From positions 2,153,305 to 2,217,304 of the forward strand of contig JAJFKW010000001.1 in NCBI GenBank assembly GCA_021773015.1: 64,000 nucleotides of DNA, read 5' to 3'. Source of the stretch: Woeseia sp. (GTDB lineage Bacteria; Pseudomonadota; Gammaproteobacteria; Steroidobacterales; Woeseiaceae). The translations under genes and the position numbers were made by a program. The notes below the pieces were generated by a model. It saw only the letters and a list, made by a program, of their open reading frames with translations, searched no databases and had not been told where the DNA came from. Positions 17,001 through 26,000 of this stretch are shown here, in pieces. The number at the start of each line of letters is the position of its first letter. The first letter of the stretch is position 1.

Positions 17001-20000
17001 TGGCTGCAGTATGTCGAAGCTGACCGTGCCGTTACCCGGTCGCGTCACGTTACGCGTAAAGTTCTGCGTGGCCGGCGTGCTGCTGTTGGGATCGTCGTTG
17101 AAAGTGTCGCTGGCACCCTGATTGAGCGAACCGATGTCAGGGCTCGCGTCCGCCAGGCTTTGCCCATTGGATTGCAGCGCATTAAGATTGTCTAGAGAAA
17201 TCGTGCCAAATTCGAGTAACAAAGAACCGCCGCTCGCATCGGCTTCTGCTGCCGCATCGCTCACAAGATCGATCAGAAAATAGATCTGCTCGACCGCATT
17301 CAAGAATGGGGTGATCCGATTTTGGGTATCCAGAAGTTCCGCAAGCTGTTTCAACGTAACCGTCTCGCCCGCCAGATCCGAAATCACCGGCAGACGCTGG
17401 TACAGCAATCCGCTTTGACGGTCCAGAAGGAAGTCTAGCGGCTCCAGGAGTGCACCGATGTCGCTCAGGAATGGACCAGCAAAATCACTGATAAATGAGC
17501 CCAGGTCGAGTGTGATGTCGCGGAAGTCAACATCCGGCGCAAGGATCTCACCGCCGTCCGCGGAACTGAACGACACGGTCCAATCGATAAGCAGATCCGT
17601 GCTGATCGCCGGCAGGAACGATGAATCCAATCCGAGCCCGTCGAAGTTAACGGTCAAGCCGAGGTTGACCATTGCATTGCCGGTTGCTTCAGCAACGATA
17701 ATGTCACTGAGCTGGGTACTCGACGCACTAATTTCAGAAAAACTTAGGCGTCCATCTTGCGACGACCCGGTACCAGGATCCATGATATCGACAATAATCT
17801 CGATGCCTAGTCCAGTGTATTCCCCAGCCTCTTCGAGATCGATGGCATCGATAGCAAGATAACCGAAGCGGCCCGAAACATTCGCAGTATCAAAAATCAC
17901 TAGTGAGGACCCATCGGCGGCACGCAATCGCAGTTTACCTGTCGAGTCGCCATTGGCATCGAGCGCCATCTCCGCCGTCACCAAATTCGCGACACCTAAC
18001 GCTGCGTCGATTGATCGTTGAATATCGGCGACCAAGTCGAGAGCACTCATATTTTCACTGGTATCGCTTGCAGCGATTAATATATTGTCGAAGGGTTGGC
18101 CGCCCACTTCCAATGCAAACACAACGTCGCCCGTTAGCTGCCCGTCGCTAGGCAACTCAGTCGTCGCAAGCAATTCAACTGGACCGTCTGCCGGTTCGAC
18201 ACCCATACCTGTACCAGGTGAAAACCCAAGGATGCCAAGCAAACTAACGTCCAGGCTGATAATCAGTTCGGCGGTTCTGCCCGGAGTCAGCATGGATTCT
18301 GGCGCCAGGGCGGAATCGGAAACAAAGTAGAAGCCGTCGGTCTGGCTAACACCGAAGCCAAAACCCAGCTCCCAGCCAAGTTCAAGCTCCACACCAGCAT
18401 CAAGATCGAAATCGAGAATAGGTAAACCGAGATCGAAGTCCAATGACTCCCCAAAGACTGTTTCTTGCCCTAGCAGAAAATCGAATTGACCAAATTCATC
18501 GAACAGGCCGAAACCCGTTTTCATGATGTCGTTGATGTCTACAATGCCCTCGGGACCAACAGCATTTTTCAGAAAATCTAGCGCGCCAACACTCAGTCCA
18601 AACAAATCCAATGCGATCGCGCCAGCCGTCTCAATCACGATCAGGTCCGCGGCTTCAGTCGCCGTAAACGTAATCTGGAAGCCACCATCGACATCGACGA
18701 ATCCGGCAGTAACCTGCTCCGCCAACCCACGCCCATCGAGCGAATTATTGATCGCTTCGACCAGCGCCTCCGGCGTGTCGTCAGCGATGTCGTCGGCGAA
18801 AACCACGATACGGGTTGTATCTTCATTACCGACGGTAATATTCAATTCGGCGTTTCGATCCAACATGCCAGTCGTCAGCACTCCAGCTGCCACGAGCGTT
18901 CCGTCGGCGCTCACATCCGGCTCAAAGCCCAGAACGCGGACGGCTGCCGGATCACCGTCGTCGGCACCAGCAAAAATATTGTAGAGCGTTTCCTGAACAA
19001 GCGTGACCGGATTAAGTCCGCCCTCGCGAAGCTTGAGACTCAGATACGCGAGTACGTCTTCGCGGAAATCGGCAACGAACTGCCCGGCGGGTGCCAGGCC
19101 GTCACCGATAAGCGGCATATCGATGCCGTAAACTTCGCCGTCGAGCGCATCCTGGATCGACAGCAGAATCGAATCGAGCCCGTCGATTATGAACTCCGGG
19201 TTGCTGAGCATGCCGATTAGCGTTGGCGTCGGGAATGCCGTGAGGTCGGGCGCTTGTATACCAACCGAGCCTTCGGTTCGGTCTACGCCACCACTGCCAT
19301 TGTCCTCGCCTAGAAAACCAAGTAGCTCCGGAATTGAAATAACTAACGTATTGTCTTGATCGCCTACCGGTATCGATTCTGTCGGAAAAAATAATGGCAA
19401 TTCCGCAATTGCGCTTCCCTCAACCTGCGGGGTCGCGAGCGCGATTTCGTCGCCGTTTGCACCCAAATAAGTGCGCCCATCCATCTCGCCGGTATCTTCC
19501 AACGATAGTTGAAAACTGGCATCGAGATTGGCAGTGCCATCGATAACAAAGAAGCCAAACGGCCCAACCTGTGCGGTAAACTCTAGATTTTCGCCATTCG
19601 CCCCAGCATTGAGCAGCAATGCAGTGCCATCCGAGCCGTTATAAAGAAACGGTCGGATGACTTGAGTCACTGAGCGTATTTCCAGTTCTACTCCAGGATC
19701 GGTCGAAAATTCGAGCCGCGAAATATCGTCACTGCTACTGGTTCGCAGCGAAACTGTCACCGGTGGACTAACGGTTCCGGCAAGCGCAGCATCTACAGCC
19801 TGTTGCAGGTCGTTGACGAGTCCACCGGTATCCGCCGATGCATCAGTACGCAGTTCTCTACCCGCTATTATCTGGTCACCGTTGTCATCGGATCCCGCCA
19901 AGCCGAGTCTGCTAGCCGCATTAGACGTGCCAAGATCGCTCACCGAAAAAACGCCACCCAGCGTCAATGTTAAGCGGGTTCCGATACCTTCTCCGGTGCC

Positions 20001-23000
20001 TTGCAACGTCAGCCTGCCGGCGACAAATGTGGCATCTACAACAGCGTCCGCGACCGGATTTAGTTGACCGGCATCGACCATCGCCTGACGAATCGCCTCA
20101 TCAATCGCTGCAAGCCATTGTGCTCGTGTAGCGCTCAACATTTCGTCAACGGAAACCAATACCGGCGGATTTTCCTGAACTCCGAGTTCCAGGTAAAACT
20201 GCAAGGCCTGTCCTTGGGTAACACCGGTTTGCGTCACAAAAACACCGGACTGAGTGGTGCCCGCGGTCGCAGTGCTTGTATCTTCAATCTCTACGCGCTG
20301 CAATTCCTCGTTAAAAGAAGCCTGCAGGCCAGCATTTGCATTAATCGCATCAATGGCGTCATCAATTGTTGTCGTTGCCGCATCGGGACCCAAATCTATG
20401 TCGACCGTCGTACCGTCGGCAAGCGTAACCTGGATGTCAGCGCCGACGTCCAACATCAGAGCATCTGTCAAATCGCTGAGCAGGGTTGTCAACCCAACCT
20501 CTACTGGGCCCGACGTTTGATCGCCCGCCGTGACAGTCACCCTAAAGACTTCACCATCGACAACCAAATCGAATTCGACATCCTGATCAACCAATCTGTC
20601 CGCTGCGACCTGCGCGTCACCATTGGCAGTCAACAGACCGCCATCGGACATTGCACCATCTTTAAATCCCAGCGCTTCTGCCGAGCCATTGCCACTGCCC
20701 AACGCGATGCCGAAGCTAAGCCGGACGGTACCGTCCACTCCGACACTCAAGTCACCGGTCGAACTAACGCCGACGAGACTTGTAACACCGTCGAGCAGGT
20801 CGCGCGCGGCCGAATCTGGATCTGTCAATCCGACCAGATCCTCAATGTTGAGATCTAGGCCGAATGACTCTTGTATGCCTGCGTTGAATTGCAAGTCGAC
20901 GCGCAGCGCAAGACCGTCATCAAAATCCAACGCCAGCGTGACCAATTCATCGGGAACACCAAGTAGATCCTCAAGCATTGATTCAAGCTGGCCTAAAGAG
21001 CCCGCCGGATTCGCGATGACTTCATCGACCAGAGCAGCAAACTGATCGGCAACCAGCAAGAGTTCTGAAGGGCTTTGATTCAGTAACGGCAGCGGCTGGT
21101 CGAGTATCGTTGCAAGTCCGCCTTCGCCGTCGCCGTCGCCTTGCAATTCACGCAGAAATTCCACGATCTGTTGTAGCGCATCGACAACGTCCGAGAATGT
21201 GAGATTGCTGAGTGCATCGTAAATATTGAGATCGAGACCCGTGATATTGACTGACAAACCGTTTTCGAGGCTCGCATCATCTAACGATGGTGGACTACTC
21301 AACCAGTCGCTCAGTTCGAGGCCGATATCGATCAACGCTGGTTCAATTGGTGTACGTATCGGAAGGACGGGTGCTACGTTAAGGTCGATGTCGACGCCAC
21401 CCGTGATATCCGCGGCAACAATTTCCGATATTGGGCTGTCGATGTCGCCGCCAAGATGTTCCCAGAGCGTTCCCAAACTCAAGCGCGTCTCGTCGGCATC
21501 GCCGGGCGCGGCATCTGGATTGATCAGCGAAATAGCGACGTCACCAAAAATGCCACCCGTGCTGTCGATAACTTCTACGCCAAGACCAACACCGCCCTCT
21601 CCACCCAGGCCAACCACGGCGGTGGCCTCGATATTCGTTGCATCGAGATTTAGGCCGCCCGAAAGCGTTGCATCCTCAATGAAAAACTCCGCACTTTGGA
21701 TGCGTGCGCTGTATTCGTCCTCCGTGCTAAAACCGAGCTGATCGACAGCCGCATTGGGCGCATTTCCAGGCGTTAACAGCGCCGATACCGCAGGCAATGC
21801 GAGCGACTGAATGCCACTCAATGTTGCCGTTGCAAATTCAATTCGATTGCCTTCCGTACTCATGTCTTCAGTGAGCATCACCCTGCGTGCGAAAACGTCG
21901 TTATCGCCGATCGCTGCAACTAGCGCGTCATTGATGTCGGCGATGAGGTCGTCGACGCTATTGTTGCTGACGGTGTCAATCTCGCTGACCGTGATGTCGT
22001 ACACCACATCGTCAATAGCAACTTGAAATACCGCGTCGCTGCCCAACCTGCCGTTGCCCGGAATCGGTGAACTCAAGAGTCCTAGTTCCATTAACGCGGG
22101 ATCATTGAGATTATCGACCACGATACTACGCGCCAGGAGCCGCCCCGGGCCGGCGTTATCGGGCTGCGCTAAGAAAGCGGTCGCGTAAAGGCTGAACCGC
22201 TGATCGTTGAATTCGGCAATAACAGCTGGTGTAACAAAATGCAGTCTGATGTCGTCACCATTGGCGTTCGCCACGGCGACAGCGTAGTCCAATCGCTGCG
22301 ACGACTGTGCATTGACGAAGACCTCAGCATCAGGATCGCCGATAGCTGCGTTAATCGCATCCTGCACATCCTGCGCAAGTGCCGCAATCGGATCGGGCTC
22401 GTCATCGTTCTCCTGCTCATTGTCGATTGTAGCATCAGCGCTGAGGACACCGCGAAATGTTTCCGTACCGATGACAACTTCAAAATAGACGTCACGTACT
22501 AGGACACCGTTTTCCGGCACCGGGATATCACCGATCACTGCAGCGCCACTCGCCGACAATACGACTGGACCGGTTAATCCAAGCGACGTATCGTCAGTTC
22601 GTTCTAATTCGGCGTCGTCAGTTGCCTGGTCGACCGCGTTTTGAATGTCCTGCAATAAATCATCAAGCGACTGATTCTGGGTATCGCGTGCAACCGACAC
22701 GTCGGCAAAATCAGCGACCGCGAACTCATCTTCCGTTACAAGCCGCAGCTGATAGCCGTCAAAACCTGTACCGGATGCCTCAATCTCAAAGCTGTCCGCG
22801 CTAGCATTGCTAATGGTTACCTGTAGACCAGCAAATCTGGGCTCATCGAGTGCACTCGATATCGCACTCTCAAGATCGCCAGCGAGATCGTCGAAACCTG
22901 TGCCATCGTCCGCGTTCTCAAGTGTATTAAAACTAAGCAACACGGCATCCACGAAGGTACGCTCACCTTCGTCATCGGTTATTTCAATGAAAAACAACTG

Positions 23001-26000
23001 ATCCCGTTCCGGGTCGTCGTTACTATCTACCACGCGGCCCGACACCGGCGCTGCCCAGGCCACCATCGCCGTTGCGCCGGTGTTTGCCACGATAGTCCAA
23101 TCGCTCACTTGGAGGGTTGAACCGCTCAGTCGCTCATTCTCCTCAAAATTTTCTTGCAACAGCGTCACATCGAACGACGCTGTATCGGAGAGTTGCCCGA
23201 GGTCCGGTAGTTGTGGAACGACAACCGGCGGCGCAACCACCAGCGACACGGCAGGCGTCAGGTCCACGCCGAATGTAAAGGCCAACTGCGCATCCGCTGT
23301 AACAGCGAGGTCGGACATGCTTTCAATGTCGATGAACTCGCCGAGATCGACCGAAAGATCGATCGGTAACGACGCGATATCAAACTCGCGCTCAAGTGCA
23401 ACCGTGAAGCTCATTTCGGAGTTGGCAACGTCGAAATTAACCGTCACGCCGGTGACAAACTCAGCGAGTATCTCATTCAGTTGATTGGCCAAATCTTGTG
23501 CACTGACAAAACTGGCGGCCTCAACACCGAGACTGAGCAGGCCGTCAACCAGCGAAGATGATTGACGAACGTTCACTAGCGCGACGCCGCCTATGGGAAC
23601 ACTTGGGTCAGTGACCAGGGTTGCTCCCGGAGCAACATCGAACACCAATTGCCTTGTCGCCGAATCGTCATTTGCTACGGTAATACCGTCGAATACTGTC
23701 GCCAGCTGATCGTTGATCTCCGCAATGAGATCGTCGATATCTCTGACGTCGTCGCCGGAACCCGTTGAACTGTTCGGATCAGTAATACGGCTAACGGTAA
23801 AGACGTGCTCTTCGCCGTCGGCGTTTAGCGTGAACTGCAACTCATGGCCGAGCACTCCGGATTCCACAACGGCGGTCGGCACAACCAGTCGATTGCCGTC
23901 AAACCCAAGCGACTCATTGCCAACTGATGGCAACGAGACACCAAGCACTGCGGTCGCGTCTAACTGTGGTCGGAATCCGATGCGACCTTCTTCTAGAAAT
24001 ACTTCAACTTCAGCGGCATCGGCGGCACCGATGACTGGGATCAGCGCAGCTATTACCGCGTTCTCAATATCCAGTCTTAGGTTTTCGGCGGGACTATTGG
24101 GGCCTATCCCGTTGTCCGAAGTAACCGTCGGATTGAGCGTCACGACAACAATCTGTGGCTCACTGCCTGCCATTTCCACTTCGATACTGAATTCGACGAG
24201 ATCGCTACCTGGCAAAACACCGCTCGCCAGCAAGTCCGCGGACAAGCGCAAGCCATCATGGTGCACCAACGATCGCAACAGGCTTTCGCCAAACGCCTCA
24301 CCGAAATCGATCAGGTCACCGATGGTTGTGTTCCCGGCGAACGGAACACTCAAATTCAGAATTTCAGATTGTGCAAGCCCGCCCAACCAGGCCCCGAGTT
24401 GGTCCAGCATATTGAGCAATTCGTTCGGTGTAATCAGTGTGAAGTCGGCCGATTGGCCAGGCAACACGACTGTCAGGTCCTCCGTCAGGAAATTCATACT
24501 AGCCAGATCGATAGTGCCGTTGCCAAGATCTGCTATGGCTGATTCAAATCCCGTATCCGTGGTAAAGAATAAGTTGGATGTAATTGAACCGTCTTCACTG
24601 GCAACACTAAAAGGATTGCTCGCCGCTAATTCGTCCACGGTCCAGCGGCCATCGGAAGCAATTAGCTCGACGTCCGCGGATGCGTGCAATTCCGACAGTT
24701 CGCCATCGATACTGCCCCCCATAAAACCGATTAGCGCGTCTGTGAAAACGTTGACAGGTGAGCTTTGAGCAAGTGAGGCACTGGAAGACAATTGCAACGC
24801 CTCGTCAACAAAAAAACTTCCTGGAGCCGTTTCTATACCACTCAAGCCGAAGCTAAAGTCAAGCTGAAACCCGCTCAACAGATCGAATAGCGTCTCTCGC
24901 TCTACTTCTACGCCCGCGTCACGAAGCGTTTCGGACAGAAAGAGATCCATGCTGCTATCGCGGGTACTGCTCAACTGCTGCACGAAGCGCAAATCCTGGG
25001 TGCTGCCGTTGACGACAATTTGATCGTTGGCTGCGAGCGTGTTGGCAAGCCACGCTATCGTGCCGGAAATATCTTCGGCTGAACCGACCACGTCCACATG
25101 ATTTGCCAGATCCACCATCCAACCAGCAAGAAAATCGGTAACGTGAGCACTGCTAGCACCGCCAGGAAACGCGGTATCCAAGCCGTCAACAAATTCCTGA
25201 AACTCATCAACCAGTTCCTGCAGTACACGCCCAAAATTCTGCAATTCGCCGAAGCTCACGCCAAGCGGATCCGCAAGCGGAATCGAACTTGCGAAACCAT
25301 CAATCGATTCGAGTTCGTTGAAGCGATCAGCGAGAGCCTGCAGACCGTCCACCAACGCCTGGACCTGGCCCGTTTCAAGCGCGACTGGAGAGTTTTCGAC
25401 CAGCACGTTTTCTACTGCGCCGTGCATGATCGTTGGCGTGGCGCTATTGCTGAAAGTGAGCGTCGTACCGTCGCTGCTGGTTAGCACCTCGGTGTTGCCG
25501 TCAACCACCAATGTGTCCTCGCCATCGCCGCCGTTGATAGTGGTCATCAAAGCGCCTGCCGCAACAAAGAACTGATTTGCATCAGCTGTACCAGTCAGCG
25601 TGTCACCGCGCCCGGCGCCAATACCGAAGCCAGTACCGATAACATTCTCAAAGTCGGACGCTGTTTCAGTTTCGGTAGCATTGCCGAAGATATCTTGAGG
25701 TCCAACAATCCCAAGATCGAAAGTTACGGCCGATTGGGCGGTCGCGAAACTAATTGTGTCAATTCCACCGCCACCGATTAGAACATCGTTACCCGCACCG
25801 CCAGCGAAGATGTTGTCCTCGTTGTCGCCGGTAATTGTGTCATCCTGCGACCCACCGAGGACATTTTCGATGTTACTGATGGAAGTTGTTGCGCTCGCTG
25901 TATCTACGCTGAGGTCGACTGCAATGCTAGTGGTAACGCTCGAATAGTCGAGTGTGTCGCTGCCGCCGCTGCCATCAAGCGTACCAATGATGGCGCCATC

